From assembly GCA_905221605.1 (NCBI GenBank), contig CAJNDS010002657.1:406501-470500 (forward strand): 64,000 bases of DNA. The letters run 5' to 3'. Made by a program: the position numbers and the translations under genes. Below the pieces are notes generated by a model. The model had not been told where the DNA came from, ran no database searches, and was given only the letters and a program-made list of their open reading frames with translations. Each line of letters starts with the position of its first letter. The stretch's first letter is position 1. Origin of the DNA: Symbiodinium natans. Its lineage: Eukaryota; Sar; Dinophyceae; Suessiales; Symbiodiniaceae. This document shows positions 11,559 through 22,600 of this stretch, in pieces.

Positions 11559-12068
11559 TCGTCCAGTACAGTTGAGTGTTTTTGGGAAGTGCCCAGCAAG
11601 CTGTCGATTTGACCAGAAGAAAAAATTGAAATCGGAACTTGAAGACATCTGCCTTCATTTTTGGTTGCGTTGGTGCCTTTCTGTGCCTTCATTTTTGGTC
11701 GCTGTGTGGTGCCGTTTTCTGTGTCTTTTGGCTTGAGTGTGCAAGGAAAGTGTCAGTATGTGGCAAAGGGGTCTTAGAAGTGACACCAAGAACCTTGCAG
11801 TGGTGTCTGTGTGTGTTTTGCCTGGTTTTTTATTGTGAATAGGTGTGTGTGTTGTGGTTTCGGCGTTTTGGCAGAGAGTTGTGTGTGTCATGGAGTGTGG
11901 TGTGTGTCATTATGTGGGTGGTGTGCGTTGGCGTGTCTGTCGGCTGGGTTCTGCTGGCTGTTCAAGTGTGGAAGTGTGCGGGTGGTGAAAGGTGTGTGGA
12001 TTTGGAGACACAAAAGAGGGCAAGAAATCAACTCCAAAAGGTAGGGAAGCCGAAGTGACCTCCACAGT
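11559..12068 (+). repeat. Dispersed repeat C, copy 1
   Basis: It matches 13468-14268 in direct orientation. The right-hand ~370 bp, ending aagtgacctccacagt, are almost identical, while the second copy has a longer GT-rich middle. The right end also resembles, in reverse complement, 12578-12640 and 8876-8935. Confidence 0.85.
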
Positions 12069-12759
12069 GCGAGAAAGATCGCACGCGAACAATGCAAGAC
12101 TGCTTTGTCTTGAATGCCAGCTAAAGACAACTTTAGCAAGCCAAGAACACGCGTATCAACAGCATTTTTTGTTTTCTTGAGTGTTGATGCAAACAGTATC
12201 GAATAGAAAAAAATCTTGTTTGTCTATGAGTCGATTTCAATTATTATTGAACTCAAATGGGTTCCAAAAGCAGCTCAATTCTGGGCACCGAAAACGGGCC
12301 CTAGATTTTGGATTTCCTGTGTGAACATACAAGGCCACCCAGGTTGGAGCCTCAAATTGGAACCCAAGTTTAGGAGCTATTTTTGGGCTCAGTTGCGGCG
12401 GTTTTTTCACACACGGGAAGCCAGATCTGGCTTTCACAGCTCCTCGTTGCGAGTAAAACAAACAAGCCTCTCAGTCGGTTCCAGTTTAAGTCTTGTGTCA
12501 GTCTTCCCCCAAAATTAGAACAGCAGGCAGCAAGGCGGCAAAGTGTGAACTTGTTTGGAACCGGAACTTTCTCTAACTGTGGAGGTCACTGGAGCTTCCC
12601 TACCTTTTCGATCAATTTTGCTGCCCCTCATCTTGGGTTTCAGATTCTCCAGGTTTTGGTGCAAGGCCTGAAGGCAGAAGAGGAGAAAAGAAGGGTGCAG
12701 AGTCAACATCGGTGGAAACTGCAGCTTGGAAAAGTTCAATGCTTTGAAACAAGTATTTT

Positions 12760-12935
12760 TAAAAGCCTCTGACAGTGCCGTTTGGACAGAAATCAACTGC
12801 AGGACGAGACGAGTTCAACCGTGGTGTTGATTCGTTAAGGTTGCGCGCGACGCCCAAGCCAAACCACTTGAAAATTGCAAAGTGTATTACCAGAATGTGA
12901 ATAAGTGCGAGCGAAGCGAGCGAAACACCAGAGTA
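12760..12935 (-). repeat. Dispersed repeat A, copy 2 (inverted)
   Basis: Inverted partner of 10745-10935. Confidence 0.85.
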
Positions 12936-13157
12936 CATTCAACAAATTTAACTGATCAAGTGTTGATTTTGAGGGCTTTTTTTCAACATTTTCGGAGACT
13001 TCAGAAATTTTGAAAATTCGTTGAATGGTGAATCCAGGGAAGAATTGCAACACGCAACCAAAACGAAAAACAAATTGAGGGCACCCAGCCTGAAGAAAGC
13101 AGAGTTCCTTCTGCTCAATGTTCTGTCAAATTTTCAGTGTGCCTTGAATTTCTGTTT

Positions 13158-13353
13158 GGCCATTTTGGAAAATCAAAGACAAGAAGCACGCAATCGAAGC
13201 TTTATCAAAAAAAGTCGAATGGGAATGGAAATTGAGGCTGGGCGACTCTCAAGTCGTTCTGGCTGATGAGAGGTCAGTGTGATTGTTTTTTTTACAATGT
13301 TAGCAGAACTGCAAAAACATTGGGTTTTCCTTCGCCCGTCTGAAAAAGAATTT
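13158..13353 (-). repeat. Dispersed repeat B, copy 2 (inverted)
   Basis: Inverted partner of 10981-11178. Confidence 0.85.
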
Positions 13354-13467
13354 CTCTTGCTTTTGTTACAATGTTTTCTTTATGTTTTTGTCGGGATGAT
13401 CTCTCTCGGTTGCAAGCTTCAGAAAGAGAGAATTTCGAGAAACCGCCCTAAACCAAAACACAAACAG

Positions 13468-14268
13468 ATCGTCCAGCAAGTGTTTTGGTGAGTGCCCAGT
13501 AAGCTATCGATTGACCAGAAGGACAGTGAAAAAATTGCAATCGGAACTTAAAGACATCCAGAAGAATGTGAATTTTGTGGTTCTCGGCTGTTTTTTCTGA
13601 GTGTTCATGTGCAAGAGTGTAGATGTGTGTGTGTGTGTGTGTGTGCGTGTAGTGCCTCTGTGCTTTGCGTCTGTGCTCAGTTTTTTCGTTGCTGTTGGGT
13701 TGCTGGAGTGCTGCCTTCATTTTAGTCGCTGTGTTGGTGCCTTTCTGTACCTTCATTTTTGGTCGCTTGTGTTTTGCATTTTCTGTGTCTTCATTTTTGG
13801 TCGCTGTGTGGTGCCTTTTTCTGCACCTTCATTTTTGTCGCTGTGTGGTGCCTTTCTGTGCCTTCATTTTTGGTCGCTGTGTGGTGCCGTTTTCTGTGTC
13901 TTTTGGCTTCAGTGTGCAAGGAAAGTGTCAGTATGTGGTAAAGGGTGGTAAGGCACAGAGTCTTAGAAGTGACACCAATGAAAAAAAATAACCTTGCAGT
14001 GGTGTCTGTGTGTGTTTGCCTCGTTTTTTATTGTGAATAGGTGTGGTGTGTTGTGGTTTCGGCGTTTTGGCAGAGAGTCGTGTGTGTCATGGAGTGTGGT
14101 GTGTGTCATTATGTGGGTGGTGTGCGTTTGCGTGTCTGTCGGCTGGGTTCTGCTGGCTGTTCAAGTGTGGAAGTGTGCGGGTGGTGAAAGGTGTGTGGAT
14201 TTGGAGACACAAAAAGAGGGCAAGAAATCAACTCCAAAAGGTAGGGAAGCCGAAGTGACCTCCACAGT
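13468..14268 (+). repeat. Dispersed repeat C, copy 2
   Basis: Direct partner of 11559-12068. A GT tract (13622-13648) and an internal tandem of the phrase cttcatttttggtcgctgtg (several copies, 13720-13880) expand this copy. Confidence 0.85.
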
Positions 14269-14455
14269 AGGTGCACAGGCCCTTCCGGGTCAGGCGTGCT
14301 TGCAGGTGCCAACACACCAAAGATGCACCGGCCCTTTTGGGTCAGGCGTGCTTGCAGGTGTCCGCAAAAGTACAGACTCAAGCTGCACAGGCCCTTTCTG
14401 GTCAGGCGTGCTTGCAGGCTCAAGGTGCACAGGGTCAAGGTGCCCAGGTTCATGC
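14268..14455. repeat. ~60-bp minisatellite
   Basis: Three copies of gcacaggccctt...ggtcaggcgtgcttgcag plus remnants, directly abutting the end of repeat C copy 2. Confidence 0.85.
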
Positions 14456-15245
14456 CTAGGTCCTGTCGGGCAGCGTGCCAGGCGGTTGGTTAATACTGTT
14501 GTTTTGCACACACTGCGCAAGCCTTGCGTCTGTCATGCGTCTGTGTAAGACGCAATTCTGCACGTTGTCCTGCGTTTTGGGTGTAGAAGGGCTTCGGATC
14601 GCACTGTTGAGGTCTGCCGCTCCCCAAACCAAAGGCATAAACAAACGAACGGTCTTGCCAGTCAGTGCAAGCGTGCTGGGTTAGCTAAGGTGTGTAGTGT
14701 TAAATTGTTCTTAAGTAGCATTCCCTTCCCTTAAAATGCTCCCTCACATTCACTTGCCTATTGTGCACCTAGCCGGGGCTCCGCAAAAGGCGTCTTGTTG
14801 ATCAGCCTGGCGGGCTCGTCTGTGTGCAGTTCTGTGCGTGGCAGCAGTCAGCGGGTGTGCAAGATTCTGCATATCGGGTTTAAGTTTGCTGCTTAGGTTT
14901 CTGGTCTGCCTCTCACTCTTGTGACAGTGCTAGTTGCAGCATAGGGCGAAGGCCTTTTCGTGTCAGTTCAAACCCGGCAGGAACACTCCGGTTTCTGTTG
15001 GAAAAGTGCCTGGAACAACCGGCAGGAACAAGCCTGTTCATGCTGGAGGGTGCCTGGCGGGGGTACTTCTTGCCACAAGCTCGTTTTGCGTAATTGGCCT
15101 GCAATCCAGCGCGGCCCTGTTAACAAACGCCATGGCTCATGGACAGCGCCACCCCCTTAGAGTGCCAAATACAACGGACATCTGCTGGTCTATCTTGCGC
15201 AGCACGATGGACACACCCTGCTTGTTACGGCCTTTGTAAGGGAGT
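14456..15245. other. No recognisable feature
   Basis: Mixed-composition DNA with only short frames. I see no repeat, motif or RNA gene here. Confidence 0.4.
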
Positions 15246-15760
15246 AAGCTTCTCAAACAATGCCTAAGTCTTCTCCACAAGGCCCAGAATGTCAAATTGC
15301 TGCCCAAACCGCTTCCGGAAGGCCCAGAAGTGCTTTGGCCTATCAAACTGTTGCCTAAACCCTCCCGGAAGGCTCAGAAGTGATTAGGCTAGACCTCTGA
15401 AACTGATGCCTCAAACATCTTCAAAAGGCCCAGAAATGATTAGGCCTCTTAAACTGCTGCCCAAACAGTTGCCTTGAAGGCCCAGAAGTGATTAGGCTTC
15501 TCAAACTGCTGCCTCAACCCTCCCTGGAAGGCTCAAAAGTGATTAGGCTCTCAAACTGCTGCCTAAAACTTCTCCGGAAGGCCCAGCAATGAGTAGACCT
15601 CTCAAACTGCTGCCTAAAATTTCTCCAGAAGGCCCAGAAGTGATTAGGCCCCGCAAACGGCTGCCGGAACCTTTGCCAAAAGGCCCAGAAGGTATGTGAG
15701 AAACTGCTGCTTCAATCTTCTCCAGCCGGCGCAGAAGTGGTTAGGCCTAACACTTTGCTG
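15246..15760. repeat. ~63-bp minisatellite
   Basis: About eight diverged copies of a unit of the form caaactgctgcctaaac...ggaaggcccagaagtgat. An isolated further copy lies near 16065-16115. Confidence 0.85.
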
Positions 15761-18700
15761 TGGGTTCCGCATCAGGTGTAGTCACGGGGTAAACCTGCTT
15801 AAAGTGCTCTCCACAAAAATCGGCCGCTGCGCGGGGCTCTGAGTTATAAGGCCCCTTGACTCTCACACTTGACGCGCGGTTGGCTGCAGACCGTTAAGCA
15901 GCCTTGGGGGCCTTAAAATGCTCCGAGCTCCGCGCTGCGTGCGGCCAGATAATTGCACTGCAGGGGGAGACCGTGAGCGAACCTGTGTAATCATTCTACC
16001 GTGTGAGTCCTGCCTCAAAACTCGCGCCAATCCGGCAGGTTTGGGTTGTCTGGCCCAGAAGCGATCAGGTCTCTCTAACTGCTGCTTAAAACTTTCCCGG
16101 GAGGCCCAGCAGTGTTTCAGCCTTCGGAGGCTTCCAGGCGCTACGTCACCAAGCTAAGCGTGCCAAGCCGATAGGTTCCCGGTACCTGGGAAGCACATGA
16201 GCCAAGTGCCAGCCAGCAGCCTTTGGGGCTCTTGTGCCGTTTCAAAAATCGGCCGCTGCGCGGGGCTGTCCAGGCCCGCCCTATGGCCATGGGGTCGAGC
16301 CTCAAAACTTTCGGCGCAAACACAAGGAGCCTCCAAATAGGGCACTCCCTTAACAGCTATGTGAGGACGCCCGGACTCACATAGCGCTGCTAGCAGCATT
16401 GTGTAGCCACACCAGCCCCTTGCCTGCCCCTGCTCGCAGGGGGGGGGGGGCGCCCTTTCTGGCACTCTGTGTGCATTGTGCCTTTGTGTGCGTTCGTACC
16501 TTTCTTTCAGTGCGCTTGCAACTTTCTTGTCAACCCAAAACGGAGTCCTGAGTGCCATGCTTTTGCTACGGCCCTGGCGCTTGTGTGGGGACTGTCTCTA
16601 CGGACGCGTTGAGCAGTTTAGGTGACGGAGGTTCCTTGCCTTACGGCCTACCCATACTTTCGCTTAATGTTTGTACCAGACGTGGCGCAGCATTGCTATG
16701 GGTGACGGGCAGCTGAGTGATTGGTGCCGGTAGGTTTTTGTTTGCATTGGTCTCACCTCGCTGGCCTTGCGTTAAGTTGTCTTGCAAGAAGGGCCTCTGC
16801 GCTAGCGGTCGCTTCTTTGTAGTCACGACTTCTTTTACACTCGCTGGCTTGTACAGTTTGGCTCTCAAAGTAGATGTCCTTCCGTTGCCAAGACCTGTCC
16901 ACTGGGCCGCTGATGTGGTAAAGGGGCGTCCGCTTTAAAAATTGGGCAGGGTTGGGGTTACCTCTGAACCCGTTAGGGTTTGGGTTGTACTCGAACCGCA
17001 ATGCCAGGTTAGGGATCGGGTCAACTCTAACCTCAGCCCAAGGTTTGGTCCTCCGTGTGTCTGGACTTGCGTTTTTTCGCCTTGCTGTTGCTTTTGCCAC
17101 GGTTGTTGTTCTAAGCTTGATCAGTACGCTTTTGCACATGAGATGCCGAAAGTTTGAGCAATGCGGGCTGAAGAGCCGCCACGTAGGAAGAAGCAGGAAG
17201 CGGTCAGAAGGGCGATAGAAAGGACGGGGCGTAGTTGCCGAGAGCAAGGAATTCTTAACGTCGGTTGTGAATTTCCAGGCCTTTGACCAGATACCAAGAA
17301 GGCAGATGCACACCGCCCGTTGTCCAAGATGGTTCAGTCATGTCCGCTAAAGTTCCAAAAGCCATGTTCCTCATTTGGCCAGAGTAGGGTTTCGGGCGGT
17401 GGTGAGGGTTCTACTGTCGCAGCTGCAGCAACTGCGACACAGGAGATCGAAGTGCAGGCCGATGCGAGATGGCTTCACATACTCCAGGGTCTACACATCT
17501 ATTTAGGATTGTCATGGCCTGAAACGTGGTGCTGCCCGGCACGACAGATTCGTGTGCCACTAAACGCAAGCCGGGCTGAATGGTGGGACCAAGCTGAGCG
17601 CAATCCTTGAAACTTAAAGGCCTAAAGGGTATGCACACGGAGGAGTATGGAAAGCTGACGGACCGTGCCACAGTGTATAGGGTTAGTGAGTACCCCTCCT
17701 GACATGTGTTTGAAGTGTTGTCCGAAAGCACTTGTCTTCGGAATGATCCGATAAAATTGGAACTGTGCAGAAGAAGACGGCCTCAGCAGATATCCTGGAG
17801 AACCCGAACGCGTGTTCGGAACATGATGATGAAGTTCAAGTTACAGGTCCCCACTTAAGAGCCCACAATAAGGGACCATGCGAGTACCCTAAGAGGAAAG
17901 CCGTTCAAAGATTTTGGGAAGCAGAGTTTTCTTCCACAGGCTCTTCGTGGGCCCGTGAAAGTGCCTCACAGGATGTCACGGTATTTCAGTGGTGATAGAA
18001 TCTGGAAACGGGAAGTACAGAGAAAGAAACGGAATAGAGACGTCTGTTGCACTGCAGCGCGACCTGTGGCTGCTTTACAAGTGAGCTTGATCATGAAGTT
18101 TCTTTACGTCCACGGCGGCCTGAGAAAGCTTCTTCCGAAATAAACTTTCAGTTTTCATGACGTGTCGTTGTTCGGAGATGTTTCTTGACAGGAGTGAGGG
18201 CTTTGCGTTTTTTGTGTTGTGTAAATGCAGTGAACTAGTGAAATGAAGAACGTTTGCGGCGATGTTTTTCCGACCTGAAGTGAGCATTTCTCTGGTCAAA
18301 TGTTGGACTGTGCGGCCTTAGCCGCATGCACGAAGTCGGATGGGCGGCACGTGTATTGCCGCCCCATGACACCCAGCCCGTTGTTCTATATGTATATATG
18401 CACGTATGAATAAGAAAGCACCTTGTTGACCAAATCTAGGAAGGAACTACGTTTCCCCGTTCTCCATGCCAGACTTTCCTCGGTGGCTGTGACATTCTGA
18501 AACACGCGGCAGGCTGATTCAAATACACATTGGTTCTCATAACTTCGTTATTCCTCGCGTGGGTGACAAATACTTGCAAAAACATACATGTGCTAAGAAA
18601 CTGCTCACTTTTCCATTCTTGTCCAGTTGTGGCTTTCCATGAAGGTCATCAGCCTGACTTGTAGCCTGACTTGATTTCTGGAGCCTGTTGTAAAAGTTCT

Positions 18701-19035
18701 CCTGGATTGGTCCGGCTGGTTTGTGGATTTACGTTTTGAATGGGTTTGGGATCCTGATTCAATGTCGTCCGCTTCAAGCATATCCTTGCACAGGTGTTTC
18801 ACGCTTTGTTGGCAAGATGCGGTGGCAAAAGTTCATGCAATTGATGCAACTTTTGTGGCATTTGTCACGTTCCGCAGCTGCTTTTCAATCCAACTCCGAC
18901 CTGCTTGGCCTCTAGTTTTGCATCTTCTGTACCCTGGCTTCAAACAGGTTTCGTTCTATTTCGGGGTTGTGTCAGCTTCGTCATGTTGTGCATAATTGGT
19001 TTGATGTGCAAGAATCCGAGGTCCTGTTGCTCGAG
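15761..19035. other. No recognisable gene; one short exact direct repeat
   Basis: A 25-base stretch (starts caaaaatcggcc) is repeated exactly at 15814-15838 and 16243-16267. Otherwise the region has only short frames without motifs. It contains no TTTAGGG-type array, unlike the region from about 24.7 kb onward. Any promoter and 5' leader of the alveolin-like gene should lie at its right end, but no spliced-leader acceptor can be singled out. Confidence 0.4.
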
Positions 19036-19674
19036 ATGACATCGACGTTTACGACCCTGCCAAGCGGCCAGCAGATGTTGATGGAGCCCGTGACGGGACA
19101 GTTCCCTCCACAGGGGCAGCCCGTACCCTCGAACCAGCCGGTTCCCACAATGCTACCACCTGCAAATCAAGCCCCGAACCCCAACGTCATGTATGCCGTT
19201 CCCACAGAGTCGGTACCCACACAGCTGCCGCCCGGCACGGGCCCGGGCTATACGTACGCTGCTCCCGGTGGGGCTCCCGCTGGCCCTGGTGGAGCACCAA
19301 TGGGCGCCCCCATTGGCCCTGATGGTCAACCCATGTACGGCGCCCCCATTGGCCCTGATGGTCAACCCATGTACGGTGCCCCGGTTGGCCCTGATGGTCA
19401 ACCCATGTACGGCGCTCCCATTGGCCCGGATGGTCAGCCCATGCCCATTGGCCCTGACGGTCAACCCATGTACGGCGCTCCGGTTGGGCCTGACGGTCAG
19501 CCCATGTATGGTGCCCCCATCGGCCCTGACGGCCAACCCATGTATGGTGCCCCGGTTGGCCCCGATGGTCAACCCATGTATGCGCCGGGACCCGGTGGAG
19601 CACCGGGCACCACCAGCGAGGGGCTGCCGGGGCCGGCAATGCCTGGACAGACGGTCATGGGACCTACCACCCAG
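19036..19674 (+). CDS. Gene 1, N-terminal exon
   Basis: This is a 213-codon exon. After [20 protein letters not shown] comes a Pro/Gln-rich stretch, then eight copies of a 10-12-residue unit, GAP(I/V)GPDGQPMY, encoded by near-identical ~36-bp repeats (about 19290-19580). The exon ends GPTTQ at a GT donor. [15 protein letters not shown] is shared word for word with the exon at 54109. Such low-complexity termini flank the repeat core in many alveolins. The frame could extend upstream to 18967, but the ATG at 19036 matches the paralogue better. Confidence 0.8.
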
Positions 19675-22600
19675 GTGTGGCTTGCAGTTGAGCTGGTCAG
19701 CTTTCTTTGCCAAACCTCACTCTGCGCGTTGCAGTAGCTTCAGCCAGTATGGCAGAGTTGAGATGAAAGAAATTCAGCTAAACTTGCAGAAGATGCATCG
19801 GGAAGGGAAAGCTGATTGGAGAGGAAGCCATCAACTTCGCATCCCAATGATGCCAATGACTTGCTATCCACTGAGTCTGCCAGGTGAAGGTTCCTGTGGA
19901 CAGCATAGCAGATGAAAGCAGTGCCACGACCACGCCACTTGCCGGCATGATAGCGAGCTCCCTGAACTTCATCACCTTAAGGCAGCTCATGGGTGCCGCC
20001 TGCGTGCATGGTGTCAGAGGAACCCTCGCCCTGTCGCTGCTTTCTAAGGCAGTGGCCTCCAGCACACAAGCAGATCCAGGCGTGGGCGGTGTTTGTGTAA
20101 GTGCAACCGGGTGCAGGGAGGGGCACGGTTTCTGGCACGTCATGCGTGTGCGCACTTCGAGACAGATTGCAGCACGTCCTGTGCATTCGGGGTTCGCGTG
20201 TCGGTGAAGTGCATGCCAGCTTGAGTCAAACGACCTGGCATGCGCCTCAAAAACTCCTCAGCAGAAGCTCCTAACAACTCCTCAGCAGAAGCAGCACTTT
20301 TTAGGTGGAGGGTGAGCCCCAGTATGTTGCCGGCAAGACCGAAGAGATCGATGCCCCTGCACAGGCTCGGCTTTGTTGGCAGAGTTGCGGGAAAAGCCTC
20401 GACATCCCTAACGACCTCAAATCGTCCCCACAACGCTGAGATTCGTTTTCGTTGAACCCATTTTTTCTTTCCTGTTTTAGGGGCGGGGGGTGAATTACCA
20501 ATGCTATAGAGGAGACCTCTAAACCCCCTGCACACCCTAAACTCCTTGTATCCCCGAATCCCCGTGAAGACACCTAGGAAAAGCTGCCAGCTGTTCTTTG
20601 GAGGTCGGCACACAGCAGGTCGAGGAGACTGTGGCCGGGCAGGTGAAACAGCAGGCAGGTTTTTGTGGGGTTCCCGGGGTTTAGGGCTTTAGAGAACTCT
20701 AGGGTAAAGGGTTTCAAGGTTTCGCGTTTTAGTCTTCAGGATTTTTCGGTGTAGGGCTTCGAGGTTGGGGATGTAAAGAGCCAGGGTACACGCGTCAGTG
20801 TTTAGGGTTTACGGTTTCCGTGCCGGGGGTTTGAGTTTGGAGGGGGTTGGCCTCAGTCGCTGGAGGGTTTACTGAGTCTGCTGCTTTTGTTCTTCAAAGG
20901 TCAGGCCTTCAGGGCCGGTAGAGCCTTTGCAGGCGTGTGTTGAAAGTTCCGTTCAGATGTGCAGCAAGTGAAAACTCTACGAAGTCCGGTTCGGGTTGGG
21001 GGCAACTCTGGGCCCCTGGATCCTAGGATGTTTTTTCGAACGGTTCCCCCCTTGTACTCGTATGATGTCTAAGCTTTGATCAGCGCTCAAAGCAGGGTTC
21101 CAAGAGTTGTTGCGGTACCCCTATAGTGAACGGGGACATGCCACATGTAAGTCTGAGGACAAGCACCCAGGGACCTTGAAGTAAGCCCTGAACCCTTCAA
21201 GGCGTAGACTCTGTCCCTTGCGCCAGATCGTGGAGATCCCGCAAGTCCAGGAGGTTGTCGAGGAGCAGGAAATCCCGGAGGCCTCGCTGCACCATGCGGA
21301 AACCGAGACCTTGCATCATGAACTGCCCTAAACCCAAAACCCTGAACCGCAAAAATCTGCAGTGTGCAGCTTGTCTGGCGCACAGGTGCAGGTCGTGCAG
21401 AAGGTGGTCGAGGCTGTCTGAGCACGGATGTGTTGGTCCTGCTCCCCGTGGAGTCCTTTCCGGTAAGGACGCTGAGACAGAGAAGGTCTTGAAACCAAAG
21501 TGTCAAAGCTTCACCCCCTCATCGGGCATGTAGGCGTGTTTCTGGGTTGTGTCTGGCAGGTTCCGCAGATCGTGCAGCAGGAGTTTGAGCAGATTGTGGA
21601 ACAGGTCGTCCAGGCCGAGCAGAAGGGTCTGAAGTTTTTGCCTGGTGGTGAGACTCGGGGCATGCCACTCCCAAGAACTGCCCAAGCCCTTCACACCCCC
21701 CAACCCCAATGTCCTAAACAGTGAACGTCACAGTCCAAACTCAAAATGCTATGGACATTGAAGGCCTGCGAAGGCATCCGCCTACAAAGAACGGACTTCA
21801 GCTTCGGAGTTTTGAAACCGAATTATGAGATTGCTTGGGCGAGGCCCTTAGGTACCTTGACGGTCTTAGCATCAATCTGAGCAGGTGCCAACGATCATCG
21901 AGCAGCAGAAGGTCTCACATCGCCACGTGGAGCAGATTGCGACCGGGCGTTAAGTTTTCGGCCCCTAAACTCCAAACTCAAAACACTGAACAGGAGAGCC
22001 TTTTGGGCTACCCCTTGCTTAGAGCAGGTAGTCCTTTTTGGGCTTTGGCGAGGCTTTTGTGGTGGATTCTTGGATGTAGCTTGGGCACGACGCCTACTTC
22101 CTGAGGTGGATGTTCCTGTGCCTCAGATGGTCGAGGAGGTTGTGCATGTGCCGGTGACACAGACCCAGGCGCGTCGGAGCCTCAGAAGACAACATAGAAC
22201 CTCGAGCGAACAGCATGGCTGCTGCCATCTGCTGTTTCGGGCCCGCCTCTTGTATCTCTTGTGCTCCGAGGCCACTACCATGTGCCCGTGGAGCAACAGG
22301 TGGAGATTCCTGTCCAGATGATGCAGGAGGAGACCGTGCATGTGCCCAAGGCCCGCGAGGGATTGTGTGTGCTGTGTTTGGGCTTTCTTGGCCTGTATTT
22401 TGTCAGTCGGGGTATTCGGTTTTCTGATAAGCCAGAGCGAGGGAAAATGGGCATGAAAGAGGTGCCGAGGGCATGGGCTCGGGACATTTTCTTTGCTTTT
22501 CTTGTCTGGTTGCAGCTGGCGCTCGCACGGACAAGTTTCTCCATATGGGCCGAGGTGACCTGATCTATATAGAAACTTCGCGACTTCTAAATTCTAGAAC

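Noticed and set aside
18700-19036. Dinoflagellate spliced-leader relic upstream of gene 1
   Set aside because: I looked for the conserved leader and its 3' half upstream of both genes and saw no convincing match.
19290-19590. Collagen-like domain
   Set aside because: GPDGQP units lack the strict Gly-X-Y period; they are a Gly/Pro/Met-rich low-complexity repeat.
19153-19713. Minus-strand frames opposite the N-terminal exon of gene 1 (and at 54139-54663)
   Set aside because: They are antisense shadows of the [11 protein letters not shown] repeats; the plus-strand reading is conserved between the two genes.
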